Counted from the stretch's first letter, positions 1 through 5,775 are shown. The stretch: 7,976 nucleotides of DNA from Chelatococcus sp. (GCA_003248805.1 QFQY01000098.1:1-7976); one strand, 5' to 3'. The notes: generated by a model from the letters alone, not told the origin. Made by a program: numbers and translations.

Positions 1-72
1 TGGGCACGGCGTTGGCGAGACGGGCCGCCGCCGCCCTTCGTGCCTCCCGGTCCAGGTGCCAAGGTATCCTGA
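1..72 (+). CDS. possible 3' end of a gene cut by the window start, unknown product
   Basis: Frame 1 is open from the first base to a TGA at 70-72 and would encode a proline-rich tail (DGPPPPFVPPGPGAK, then VS). The main support is position: the stop lies 25 bases before a strong plus-strand terminator at 98-129, which needs an upstream plus-strand gene. Third codon positions are only moderately GC-rich, and the other two plus frames are also open here, so the frame is not certain. Product unknown. Confidence 0.3.
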   Translation, partial: WARRWRDGPPPPFVPPGPGAKVS

Positions 73-97
73 CGCCGAGCAATCTGTCTGGCTTACC

Positions 98-129
98 GCC
101 CCGCTGCCCGGAAGGGTGGCGGGGCTTTT
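98..129 (+). terminator. intrinsic terminator, plus strand
   Basis: The arms GCCCCGCTGCCC (98-109) and GGGTGGCGGGGC (114-125) pair over 12 positions, two of them G-U wobbles, around a GGAA tetraloop. TTTT follows at 126-129. The T-run is only on the plus-strand side, so it ends plus-strand transcription entering from the left edge. It sits between that gene and the convergent minus-strand gene ending at 136. Confidence 0.75.
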
Positions 130-135
130 CGCGTT

Positions 136-471
136 TCAACCGAGACGCCTCATATGCTCGACATGCAGCGCCCATCCCTCATCGCCTATCGCGGGCCGGA
201 TCGCGTCCCATGCGGCCCGGAAGGCCTGCATGGCCTCGTCGCGGGTTGCCGCCTGGCCCGACCTCGGCTTGACGCCGTTGCCGAAGCTGCCGGCGTGCAG
301 CTGGATCGACCATTGCCAGGACGGAGGTTCGTCAGATCGCCCCATCTGCTGCGCGAGGCTGCCGAGATAGAGCCCGTCGCAATAGACGTCCCAGAACTTG
401 TGGCGATCCCATTCGGGAACATGCTCGGAGGTGGTGCGGCGCAGGACGAGGTCGAAGCTCATCCGATGCAT
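136..471 (-). CDS. hypothetical protein, 111 aa, Trp-rich, unknown function
   Basis: A soluble-looking protein of 111 residues with no signal peptide or membrane segment. The middle is rich in Trp and His (HKFWDVYCDGLYLGSL and SWQWSIQLHAG) and the C-terminal half is probably helical (RDEAMQAFRAAWDAIRPAIG). The strongly biased codons and balanced composition suggest it is real, while the frames opposite it read as Arg/Pro-rich shadow. I do not recognise a family with a known function. The start is uncertain: GTG at 477, ATG at 471 and ATG at 462 are all in frame and none has a clear Shine-Dalgarno sequence; I chose the first ATG. It converges on the terminator at 98-129, has no obvious partner and appears monocistronic. 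Confidence 0.7.
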   Translation of the reverse strand: MHRMSFDLVLRRTTSEHVPEWDRHKFWDVYCDGLYLGSLAQQMGRSDEPPSWQWSIQLHAGSFGNGVKPRSGQAATRDEAMQAFRAAWDAIRPAIGDEGWALHVEHMRRLG

Positions 472-835
472 GTTCACGAGCGCGGGGCGGCTTGTCGAGT
501 CGGCGCCGACGTTCAGCGCCGCGTGGCCCTGGCGCGGTAGCCGAACCTGATTTGTTCCTGTCGGGGGGGCGGTATGAGTCGCTCTCCCGCTACCACTTCA
601 TTCCTCAGAGCCCGGTCGACACGTCCAGCGCTCCTCCTGTGGAGCCCCGAAAGCGGCGTCTCGAAGGATGGGGCTGAAGGAGTTTCCCGACAGTCTCCGA
701 GCATTGCGCACCGGGCCGTGATCGAAAGCTATCGTACGGAAGCCTTCGATCGAGATTTCAGGGCGTCCGTGCGTGGCCGGAGACTGCGCCGCGAGCCTTG
801 GCAGCATTGCGGGAGGCGACGACAGGTGCCTGCGT
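472..835. other. intergenic stretch, no gene supported
   Basis: Short open frames exist on both strands, but their translations are Arg/Ser/Pro-rich and lack ribosome-binding sites or recognisable motifs. The only structure I can point to is the inverted repeat at 720-751, listed separately. It should hold the promoter of the minus-strand gene 136-471. A GGAAC occurs on the minus strand at 554-558, but no matching -10 follows at the right distance. Confidence 0.5.
720..751. repeat. imperfect inverted repeat, 11-bp arms
   Basis: GATCGAAAGCT (720-730) and AGCCTTCGATC (741-751) are complementary at 10 of 11 positions around a 10-base spacer (ATCGTACGGA). No T-run follows on either strand, so it is not a standard terminator. 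It could be a protein-binding site or an RNA hairpin. Its role is unknown. Confidence 0.4.
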
Positions 836-875
836 AAAGGGCCGGCGGCCTGCCCATTCAGGCAAGCCGCCGGCC
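836..875 (-). terminator. intrinsic terminator of the minus-strand membrane-protein operon
   Basis: The arms 840-854 and 861-875 pair at 14 of 15 positions (one A-C mismatch between 850 and 865) around a 6-base loop. Read on the minus strand, the hairpin begins 10 bases after the TGA of the 886-1761 gene and is followed by C and then TTT (836-838). The T-run is short, but the stem is very GC-rich and the placement is right. Confidence 0.65.
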
Positions 876-885
876 GACATGATCC

Positions 886-1761
886 TCACGCGCGACGCAT
901 GAAGAGATCGATTTCCTCGTCGCGGTGGCGCCCGCCAAGCATGGCCGCAAGATAGGCCGCGGCGGCGCCGACGAGCAGCACGGCTGCGGTCATGAAAGCG
1001 ACGATCACACCCATCTTCCGAGCCTTTTCGACCGCCTGCTTGGCCGTCTCCTTCGCCTGGTTGAGCCGGGCATAGGCGTCGTCGATGCGCTTTTCGGCTT
1101 CGGCCTGCGGAATCTGCATCCGGGCCGCCATGCGCGACGCGATATAGCCGCGGTCGGCCGGATCGAGGCTGCCATTGGCGAGGCTGCGGACGAGAATGCG
1201 GGAGGCCTCGTCGCGCTCGCCCTGCGTCACCGGCTCGGCTCCGTTCGCGCGCATCACGCTGTCCACCGCCGATGCGAGCGGGTCGGCCTGCTGGCTGATC
1301 AGGGCGCCAGCTCCGCCCGCCGCCGCAGCGGCGCCGGTGACCGCGGTCTTTGCCGCGCCCATCAGCGAGGACGAGGTCAGGAAGGCGACCAGAAGCGCGC
1401 CGACCGCCCAGACGACGAGGCCATGGGCCCCGTCCCGGACGCCGCGTTCGGTTGAGCTGGAATCCGCGAGGGGTTTGCGCATCCGCCCGGCCAGATAGCC
1501 CCCGGCGCCGCAGGCCGACACCGTCACCCACAGCGCCCAGAGCGCGCCCGCGACCGCGAGAGCCGTCATGCTGGTGGAACGCGAGGTTTCGGCCGAGACG
1601 AGAGAAAGGCCGATGGCCGAGCCGAACGCCGCCATGATCGTGGAGATGGCGGCGGAGAGGACGGCGCCCCCCAGGATCGGGCTCCATTCGAGATAGGACC
1701 CGGATGGCGCGCCGGCCTCGGGAGGAGTGACAACGACGACGTCAGTTGAGCCGAGCGACAT
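886..1761 (-). CDS. four-helix membrane protein, unknown function (resembles rhizobial 'PhnA-like' proteins)
   Basis: A 291-residue inner-membrane protein. Hydrophobic segments lie near residues 28-53, 66-92, 112-135 and 250-276, with Gly/Ala-rich helices. Between helices 3 and 4 is a polar region (about 155-250) whose second half (IPQAEAEKRIDDAYARLNQA) looks like an amphipathic or coiled-coil helix. The short tail ends in charged residues (RHRDEEIDLFMRRA). The style matches membrane proteins that rhizobial genomes often label 'PhnA-like'; this is from memory, and I see no link to phosphonate metabolism. The start is well supported: AAGGAA at 1769-1774 lies 7 bases before the ATG and overlaps the TAA of the upstream 24-residue peptide gene, so the two are probably translationally coupled. 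Expression is inferred to come from the EcfG-like promoter at 1893-1918, which suggests an envelope role under stress. Confidence 0.85.
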   Translation of the reverse strand: MSLGSTDVVVVTPPEAGAPSGSYLEWSPILGGAVLSAAISTIMAAFGSAIGLSLVSAETSRSTSMTALAVAGALWALWVTVSACGAGGYLAGRMRKPLADSSSTERGVRDGAHGLVVWAVGALLVAFLTSSSLMGAAKTAVTGAAAAAGGAGALISQQADPLASAVDSVMRANGAEPVTQGERDEASRILVRSLANGSLDPADRGYIASRMAARMQIPQAEAEKRIDDAYARLNQAKETAKQAVEKARKMGVIVAFMTAAVLLVGAAAAYLAAMLGGRHRDEEIDLFMRRA

Positions 1762-1768
1762 GACGGAA

Positions 1769-1774
1769 TTCCTT
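1769..1774 (-). promoter_or_regulatory. ribosome-binding site overlapping the upstream stop codon
   Basis: AAGGAA on the minus strand is 7 bases upstream of the ATG at 1759-1761. Its first two bases belong to the TAA (1773-1775) of the 24-residue peptide gene. This fixes the start of the 291-residue protein and implies translational coupling. Confidence 0.7.
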
Positions 1775-1847
1775 ACCGAAGCCCGAGGAAGGAGAGGATG
1801 GCCATGACGACCACGACGAGACCGATGAGATAGATGATGCTGTCCAT
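1773..1847 (-). CDS. 24-aa single-helix membrane peptide, first gene of the operon
   Basis: An ATG at 1845-1847 opens a 24-codon frame ending in TAA at 1773-1775. The peptide begins MDSIIYLIGLVV, continues with more Val, Met, Ala and Ile, and ends SFLGLR. It is thus one continuous hydrophobic helix with an acidic N-terminal end and a terminal Arg, fitting a small inner-membrane peptide. A GGGG element 6 bases before the ATG can serve as ribosome-binding site. The stop overlaps the Shine-Dalgarno sequence of the 291-residue membrane protein, whose ATG follows after 11 bases. An EcfG-like promoter stands about 46 bases upstream. Peptides of this style occur in rhizobial genomes as unannotated small ORFs (from memory). 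Inferred role: accessory or regulatory subunit of the downstream membrane protein. It is too short for most gene finders. Confidence 0.7.
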   Translation of the reverse strand: MDSIIYLIGLVVVVMAILSFLGLR

Positions 1848-1892
1848 GACGAACCCCGTTTGACGGGCGCCCCGATGTGCGCGTGCCGGCTT

Positions 1893-1918
1893 AACTGAGC
1901 CCGGGGCGGACATGTTCC
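1893..1918 (-). promoter_or_regulatory. EcfG-type (general stress) promoter of the small-peptide/membrane-protein operon
   Basis: On the minus strand GGAAC (1914-1918) is followed by 17 bases and AGTT (1893-1896). The known alphaproteobacterial general-stress sigma consensus is GGAAC, 16-17 bases, CGTT (in Sinorhizobium, GGAAC, 18-19 bases, TT), so the -35 is perfect and the -10 is 3 of 4. Transcription would begin near 1886, giving a leader of about 40 bases before the ATG at 1847. Seen: the motif and spacing. Inferred: use by EcfG. Confidence 0.6.
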
Positions 1919-1928
1919 GCGAAGCCCG

Positions 1929-2162
1929 TCACTCGGGCACGATCCTGATCGCGTTGAGCTGATGCGCCGACAATGTGATCTCGTCGGCCGGATCGCGAGC
2001 GGCGAGGTTCCTGAGGAAGGCGCCTCGATCCGGCGCGAGCGTCGCAGCCGCCCCGTTTCGCAGCGGCGCCGGGCACGCGGGAGCGATGTCGCTATGCGCC
2101 GCCGACACGGCAGTCGGAATGAACAGGACGGCAAGGCCCACCAGTTTCGCCGCGCCACGCAT
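1929..2162 (-). CDS. small exported protein, 77 aa, unknown function
   Basis: The N-terminus MRGAAKLVGLAVLFIPTAVSA is a typical Sec signal peptide (Arg/Lys, hydrophobic core, likely cleavage after VSA at residue 21), leaving a periplasmic protein of about 56 residues. The mature part has a single Cys (30), a hydrophilic middle (APDRGAFLRNLAARDPADEI) and ends IRIVPE. No family recognised. The frame extends 20 codons further upstream, but ATG 2162 is clearly better: GGGAGG (2168-2173) sits 5 bases before it, it begins the signal peptide, and the EcfG-like promoter at 2196-2220 lies inside the longer version. The gene precedes the 24-aa peptide/membrane-protein operon on the same strand, and both have EcfG-like promoters, so a shared stress regulon is likely. 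Confidence 0.75.
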   Translation of the reverse strand: MRGAAKLVGLAVLFIPTAVSAAHSDIAPACPAPLRNGAAATLAPDRGAFLRNLAARDPADEITLSAHQLNAIRIVPE

Positions 2163-2167
2163 GGTCG

Positions 2168-2173
2168 CCTCCC
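2168..2173 (-). promoter_or_regulatory. strong ribosome-binding site that fixes the start of the 77-aa exported protein
   Basis: GGGAGG on the minus strand is 5 bases upstream of the ATG at 2160-2162. It supports this internal ATG over the one at 2222. Confidence 0.7.
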
Positions 2174-2195
2174 ATTCCAGTGAAACTGGAAGATC

Positions 2196-2220
2196 AACCG
2201 GCGAAAGGGTCTGGGGTTCC
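2196..2220 (-). promoter_or_regulatory. EcfG-type (general stress) promoter of the 77-aa exported protein
   Basis: On the minus strand GGAAC (2216-2220, followed by C as in many such sites) is separated by 16 bases from GGTT (2196-2199). The -35 is perfect and the -10 is 3 of 4 against CGTT. The predicted transcript start near 2188-2190 leaves a leader of about 27 bases that contains the strong GGGAGG site. The whole arrangement is that of a compact promoter. Confidence 0.6.
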
Positions 2221-2680
2221 ACCTCGATTGCAAGCAGCGTGGCGCCCGCCCGCGCTCATCCTGCGTAAAATTCGCCGGATTCCATGCAATGTGAATGTTT
2301 TCGGGAGTTGAAAGACTTTTCCTGCCGCGCTCATGCCGTCGGGATGATGGCTCGGGCATTCGATCTCTTCGTGCAGGACAGGAGTGCCTTCCTTCGCCGG
2401 CACCGTCCGGCTCTCCGCTCCGGGCCGTGCGAGCCCGCGCCCCGATGGAGCCGTTGCGTGCCGCGCCCGCGACAGCCGCGACGGGCCCCCCGCGGCCGAC
2501 ACGGGAGCGAGCGCCACGCAGAGGGCTCGGTCCACCGTTTCAGGCGGGCAGGCCCATCGTCCCGATTGACGGCCGGGCCTGCGGGGCTCCATCTCTGGCG
2601 GGAGGAATCGTCAGGCCGGTCTGGCCCTGCTTTCCGCAAACGGCGGCAGATGGGGGCCGAGGCTTCCGAGGAGCACGATC
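2221..2680. other. 460-bp intergenic stretch, no gene supported
   Basis: Overlapping open frames occur on both strands, but they are Arg/Pro-rich shadows without ribosome-binding sites or motifs. The 2240-2330 part is locally AT-richer (for example TTCGGGAGTTGAAAGACTTT near 2299-2318), contains a TTGAAA that could act as a -35 without a convincing -10, and may hold divergent control elements. The promoter of the lipoprotein at 2681 must lie in this stretch, but I cannot place it. Confidence 0.45.
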
Positions 2681-2878
2681 ATGAAACTCTGCCTGGCGCT
2701 GGTCTGCTGCCTCCTGCTCTCGGCCTGCGCCGAACAGCTTCTCGATCCGTCCCTCTCCGCTGTTGCGCCGGGCGGCCGGCAGGAGCCGGCGGAAATCTTC
2801 TCCGAGCCGAGCGCCATCCCCGCCGACAAGCCCGTCACCCGATGCGTCATGAAGGGCGAGGACGTCGTCTGTTCTTGA
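2681..2878 (+). CDS. small putative lipoprotein, 65 aa
   Basis: MKLCLALVCCLLLSAC is a lipoprotein signal peptide: Lys 2, a hydrophobic core and the lipobox L13-S14-A15-C16, so Cys 16 would be diacylated after cleavage by signal peptidase II. Position +2 is Ala, which in proteobacteria usually means transfer to the outer membrane. The mature part of 50 residues is Pro/Glu-rich and ends with a Cys pair (55 and 64 in RCVMKGEDVVC) that could form a disulfide. GAGGAG stands 8 bases before the ATG. I see no operon partner: the flanking 460 and 378 bases hold no supported gene. Such entericidin-sized lipoproteins are common and mostly uncharacterised, and no specific function is claimed. Confidence 0.75.
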   Translation: MKLCLALVCCLLLSACAEQLLDPSLSAVAPGGRQEPAEIFSEPSAIPADKPVTRCVMKGEDVVCS

Positions 2879-2887
2879 TGCCGGCAG

Positions 2888-2920
2888 GCCCGATCGGCCC
2901 GTCGACGACGCAGATCGGGC
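2888..2920. repeat. hairpin-forming inverted repeat after the lipoprotein gene
   Basis: GCCCGATC (2888-2895) and GATCGGGC (2913-2920) are perfect 8-bp arms around a 17-base spacer, 9 bases after the TGA of the lipoprotein. No T-run follows, so termination by this element would be atypical. Confidence 0.35.
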
Positions 2921-3256
2921 GCGCGCCGGTCTCATCATCGGAAGCGTATAGCCCCCCGGCGCTGGACCGCCCGCTTCGCCGCAGAGCCGCGAGCCCGCAT
3001 CCGACGCCCTGTCGGATCGCCGCCGCGCTACCCCCTTCGCACCGCCGAAATATCGCCACTCTGCTGTAACATCCGCGTGTTCGGTATTCCCCGGCGCGCC
3101 CAGAAGGAAAGTGCCGCTTCGGCGACGACGGAACGCTTTCGCAGAGACGGCATGTCTCATGAATTTTGCATGCGTGGTGCTCTCCGCCGTCTCACTCGCC
3201 AGGAACCGACTCGAAGGAGCTGGATCCTGGCCCGCGAGCCCCAGCAAAGGCCGGCC
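2921..3256. other. intergenic stretch, no gene supported
   Basis: The acyltransferase frame stays open upstream of 3257, with start candidates at 3077 (GTG) and 3151 (ATG). That extra sequence has low third-position GC and no resemblance to the family, so I treat it as leader. An AAGGAG at 3213-3218 is not followed by a start codon at a usable distance. Confidence 0.45.
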
Positions 3257-3829
3257 ATGTCACGGAATCTCGAAAATCTCTCGCTCGAACTCTGGGCGAC
3301 TCGCAGCAGGCCCTATTTCTGGCTGAGGATTCTGGCCCTGTTGTTCGTCTTCCCGCATAACGGGGCGGCCAACGCCTATATCCGGCTGAGCCAGCATTTC
3401 GACGAGACGGGTCGGCCCCGGCTGAGCCGGTGGATGGCCCGGCGCCTGCAGCGCGAATTCGGCTGCATGGTGAGCCCCAAGGCGAAGATCGGGCCCGGGC
3501 TGAAGCTCCCCCACCCGAACGGGATCGTCATCGGCGAGGGCGTCGTCATCGGCGAGCGCTGCACGGTCTTCCAGCAGGTCACCGTCGGAGGCGCGCGCCT
3601 CGGCGATTGGCAACGCGGCGCCTACCCGCATATCGACGACGACGTGACCCTGTTCGCCGGCGCCAAGCTCGTCGGAGCCATCTCGGTCGGTGCGGATGTG
3701 ACCGTCGGCGCCAATGCCGTGGTGACGCGCGATGTGCCCGCCGGTCATGTCGCGGTCGGCATCCCGGCGGTCAGCAGAGCCCGCAAGCCGGCCGATCCGC
3801 CGACCGGGGACGCTGCCTCCGACCCGTGA
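3257..3829 (+). CDS. hexapeptide-repeat acyltransferase, serine acetyltransferase (CysE)-like
   Basis: 190 residues. A short helical, partly hydrophobic N-terminal part (1-65, including FWLRILALLFVFPHNGA) precedes a left-handed beta-helix of hexapeptide turns from about 72 to 172 (AKIGPG, GIVIGEGVVIGE, VTVGGA, AKLVGAISVGADVTVGANAVV), ending in the typical GIPA cap (168-171). Full CysE is about 270 residues; this one lacks most of the N-terminal SAT domain. By eye, His 86 (PHPNGIVIG) matches catalytic His 158 of E. coli CysE. The partner Asp 143 (DIHP) falls on Met 71, and His 193 (RHPKI) on Tyr 123. The acceptor may therefore be a sugar or polysaccharide rather than serine. The start was chosen at ATG 3257, with AAAGG 6 bases upstream. 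Sulfate genes follow after 309 bases, which keeps a cysteine role possible. Confidence 0.8.
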   Translation: MSRNLENLSLELWATRSRPYFWLRILALLFVFPHNGAANAYIRLSQHFDETGRPRLSRWMARRLQREFGCMVSPKAKIGPGLKLPHPNGIVIGEGVVIGERCTVFQQVTVGGARLGDWQRGAYPHIDDDVTLFAGAKLVGAISVGADVTVGANAVVTRDVPAGHVAVGIPAVSRARKPADPPTGDAASDP

Positions 3830-4138
3830 GGCGAGGAGCCCGGCCGGGCACGCGCCTGCCGGCGTCCGGGTTCGTCGGGCGCGATGCTGCCGCTGGAGCA
3901 GGGCAATCGTCGGCAGAAGAAATTCCTCTCGAAACGAGGCCGCGACGCAGATCAATCGTTTTACGAACGGCCTGAACAAAGAAATCGCGATCCCTTGCCC
4001 GTATTCCCCCAAAAATCCGATGATGCGCCTCAGTTCAGGATCACCTGAAGAGGCCGCCCTGCTGGCTTGGTGGGCTGCGGCGCCGTCGTTTTTCATCCGC
4101 GTTTCGGCCGGGCATGTCCGACCGGTCCAGAGGCAGGC
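3830..4138 (+). promoter_or_regulatory. leader and control region of the cysHDN operon
   Basis: A 309-bp gap in which the part from about 3900 to 4060 is AT-richer than the flanking genes, as expected of a promoter region. It contains the perfect inverted repeat at 4034-4049, listed separately, and a palindrome GCCCGGCCGGGC at 3838-3849 just after the acyltransferase stop. I see no clear -35/-10 pair and no recognisable riboswitch. The operon promoter is expected here because there is no run-through signal from upstream. Confidence 0.5.
4034..4049. promoter_or_regulatory. perfect 6+6 inverted repeat, candidate operator upstream of cysH
   Basis: TTCAGG, ATCA, CCTGAA forms a perfect dyad 89 bases before the chosen cysH start. 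It lies in the AT-richer leader and has the size of a dimeric repressor or LysR-type site. The regulator is unknown; control by a sulfur-responsive LysR or Rrf2-type factor is inference only. Confidence 0.45.
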
Positions 4139-4876
4139 GTGTCGGCTCCCCTCTCCCTCCATGCATCGCGCACACGAGATCGTCTCACGAGCGAATTGCG
4201 GGCGCGGCCCGGCGGTGCGGTCTTCACCACGAGCCTCGGCCTCGAGGATCAGGTCCTCACCCATCTGATCGCGGCGGCGGGCCTGCGCGAGCGCGTCGTC
4301 TTCGCGACGCTCGACACGGGCCGGCTCTTCCCCGAGACCTATACGCTATGGGAGGAGACGGAACGGCGCTATGGCGTCGCGATCAGGCCCTACGCACCGG
4401 ATACGGGCGCTGTCGAGGCGCTGGTGCGCGACCAGGGCATCAACGGGCTCTACCGCTCTCCCGAGGCGCGCAAGCGCTGCTGCCAGGTGCGCAAGCTCGC
4501 CCCGCTCGACCGGGCGCTCGACGGCGCCGCCCTCTGGATCACCGGCCTGCGGGCCGACCAGTCGCAGGCGCGTGCCGGCATCGGCTTTGTCGAGCACGAC
4601 GCGGCGCGCGGGCTGACGAAGCTCAACCCCCTGCACGACTGGTCGCGTGACGAACTCGCCGCCTTCGCGGCGGACAACGACGTGCCGGTCAGCCCGCTGC
4701 ATGCGCGCGGCTTCGTCTCGATCGGCTGCGCGCCCTGCACCCGCGCGGTTGCGCCGGGCGAGCCGGAGCGCGCCGGCCGCTGGTGGTGGGAGCAGGACGC
4801 GGCCAAGGAATGCGGCCTTCATGTCGGCCCGGACGGCAGGCTGGTGCGCACATCGCGGGCGGAGATTCCGGCATGA
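4139..4876 (+). CDS. cysH: assimilatory adenylyl-sulfate (APS) reductase, 4Fe-4S type
   Basis: Reduces APS to sulfite and AMP with electrons from thioredoxin, in the cytoplasm. The 245 residues show the nucleotide-binding start (VFTTSLGLEDQVL, 28-40), the substrate segment (TLDTGRLFPETY, 58-69), Cys 114-Cys 115 (RKRCCQVRK) and Cys 197/Cys 200 (GCAPCTR), which together ligate a 4Fe-4S cluster. The C-terminal KECGLH carries the catalytic Cys 225. The cluster cysteines separate it from PAPS reductases of the E. coli type. The frame is open upstream to a TTG at 4067, but those codons look non-coding. GTG 4139 has AGAGG 5 bases upstream and gives the usual family length. Its TGA overlaps the cysD ATG (ATGA, 4873-4876). 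Sulfite reductase genes, often beside cysH in this group, are not in the window. Confidence 0.92.
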   Translation: MSAPLSLHASRTRDRLTSELRARPGGAVFTTSLGLEDQVLTHLIAAAGLRERVVFATLDTGRLFPETYTLWEETERRYGVAIRPYAPDTGAVEALVRDQGINGLYRSPEARKRCCQVRKLAPLDRALDGAALWITGLRADQSQARAGIGFVEHDAARGLTKLNPLHDWSRDELAAFAADNDVPVSPLHARGFVSIGCAPCTRAVAPGEPERAGRWWWEQDAAKECGLHVGPDGRLVRTSRAEIPA

Positions 4877-5775
4877 TCGAGACCGGCCATCTGCAGCGGC
4901 TGGAAGCCGAGGCGATCTTCATCTTCCGCGAGGTCGTCGCGACCTGCGAACGGCCGGTGCTGCTCTATTCGATCGGCAAGGATTCCGCCGTGCTGCTGCA
5001 TCTGGCGATGAAGGCCTTTGCGCCCGGCAAGCCACCCTTCCCGCTGCTCCATGTCGACACGACCTGGAAATTCCGCGAGATGATCGCGTTCCGGGACGAG
5101 ACCGCGAGACGGCTTGGCCTCGACCTCATCGTCCATGTCAACGAGGAGGGGCTTCGTGCCGGGGTGAACCCGGTCGCCTCCGGCTCGCGCGTCCATACCG
5201 ACGTGATGAAGACGCAGGGGTTGAAGCAGGCGCTCGACAAATACGGCTTCGACGCCGCCTTCGGCGGGGCGAGGCGCGACGAGGAGCGCAGCCGCGCCAA
5301 GGAGCGCATCTTCTCGCTGCGCAGCGCCGGCCATCGCTGGGACCCGAAGAGCCAGCGCCCCGAGCCCTGGCGGCTGTTCAACACCCTGAAGCGCCAGGAC
5401 GAGAGCTTCCGCGTCTTCCCGCTCTCCAACTGGACCGAGCGCGACGTCTGGGACTACATCGCCTTGGAGAGCATCCCGGTCGTGCCGCTCTATTTCGCCG
5501 CCCCGCGCCCCGTCGTTCGCCGGGGCGAGGCGCTGATCATGCGCGACGACGAGCGCCTGCCGCTGCTGCCCGGCGAGGTGACCGAGACCCGCATGGTGCG
5601 CTTCCGCACGCTCGGCTGCTATCCGCTGACCGGCGCGATCGACAGCGAGGCCGCGACGCTCACCGACATCATCGCCGAGATGCGCGCCTCCCAGACCTCC
5701 GAGCGGCAGGGCCGCGTCATCGACCATGACGGCTCCGCCTCGATGGAACAGAAGAAGCAGGAAGGGTATTTCTGA
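4873..5775 (+). CDS. cysD: sulfate adenylyltransferase small subunit
   Basis: The catalytic subunit of ATP sulfurylase: ATP plus sulfate gives APS and pyrophosphate, driven by GTP hydrolysis in CysN. The 300-residue length is normal for the family. The PP-loop is YSIGKDS (32-38), followed by HVDTTWKFREM, the GGARRDEERSRAKER segment and the conserved end QEGYF. The Arg/Lys-rich RSAGHRWDPKSQRPEPW and FPLSNWTERDVWDYI segments are also family hallmarks. ATG 4873 overlaps the cysH stop by four bases, while the more upstream start at 4783 would lie deep inside cysH. The TGA at 5773-5775 shares its A with the cysN ATG. All key motifs are intact. Codon use equals that of its neighbours. Confidence 0.96.
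   Translation: MIETGHLQRLEAEAIFIFREVVATCERPVLLYSIGKDSAVLLHLAMKAFAPGKPPFPLLHVDTTWKFREMIAFRDETARRLGLDLIVHVNEEGLRAGVNPVASGSRVHTDVMKTQGLKQALDKYGFDAAFGGARRDEERSRAKERIFSLRSAGHRWDPKSQRPEPWRLFNTLKRQDESFRVFPLSNWTERDVWDYIALESIPVVPLYFAAPRPVVRRGEALIMRDDERLPLLPGEVTETRMVRFRTLGCYPLTGAIDSEAATLTDIIAEMRASQTSERQGRVIDHDGSASMEQKKQEGYF

Noticed and set aside
554..558. GGAAC on the minus strand upstream of the 111-aa gene as an EcfG -35
   Set aside because: No GTT or TT occurs at the required distance (the bases at 16-21 after it read ACCGCG).
758..1687. 309-codon minus-strand frame
   Set aside because: Out-of-frame shadow of the four-helix membrane protein, with composition dominated by Arg and Gly.
1742..2359. 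205-codon minus-strand frame
   Set aside because: It spans two promoters, two gene starts and intergenic DNA. The 77-aa exported protein and the 24-aa peptide explain the same DNA better.
2284..3069. 261-codon plus-strand frame over the lipoprotein
   Set aside because: Arg/Pro-rich, no motif, and it overlaps a lipoprotein with a clear signal peptide and ribosome site in another frame.
3077..3256. 60-codon N-terminal extension of the acyltransferase from GTG 3077 or ATG 3151
   Set aside because: Codon composition is unlike the rest of the gene, it does not resemble the family, and the ATG at 3257 has its own ribosome site.
3838..3849. GCCCGGCCGGGC palindrome after the acyltransferase as terminator
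   Set aside because: There is no room for a loop and no T-run. Such GC palindromes are expected at this base composition.
4067..4138. 24-codon N-terminal extension of cysH from TTG 4067
   Set aside because: It has no ribosome site at a TTG start, the sequence is unlike CysH N-termini, and GTG 4139 has AGAGG at the right distance.
3830..4138. SAM-II or other riboswitch before the sulfur operon
   Set aside because: I looked for a recognisable conserved core or pseudoknot pattern and found none that I could support by eye.
3260..4264. 334-codon minus-strand frame
   Set aside because: Antisense to the acyltransferase and the start of cysH, with low-complexity shadow composition.
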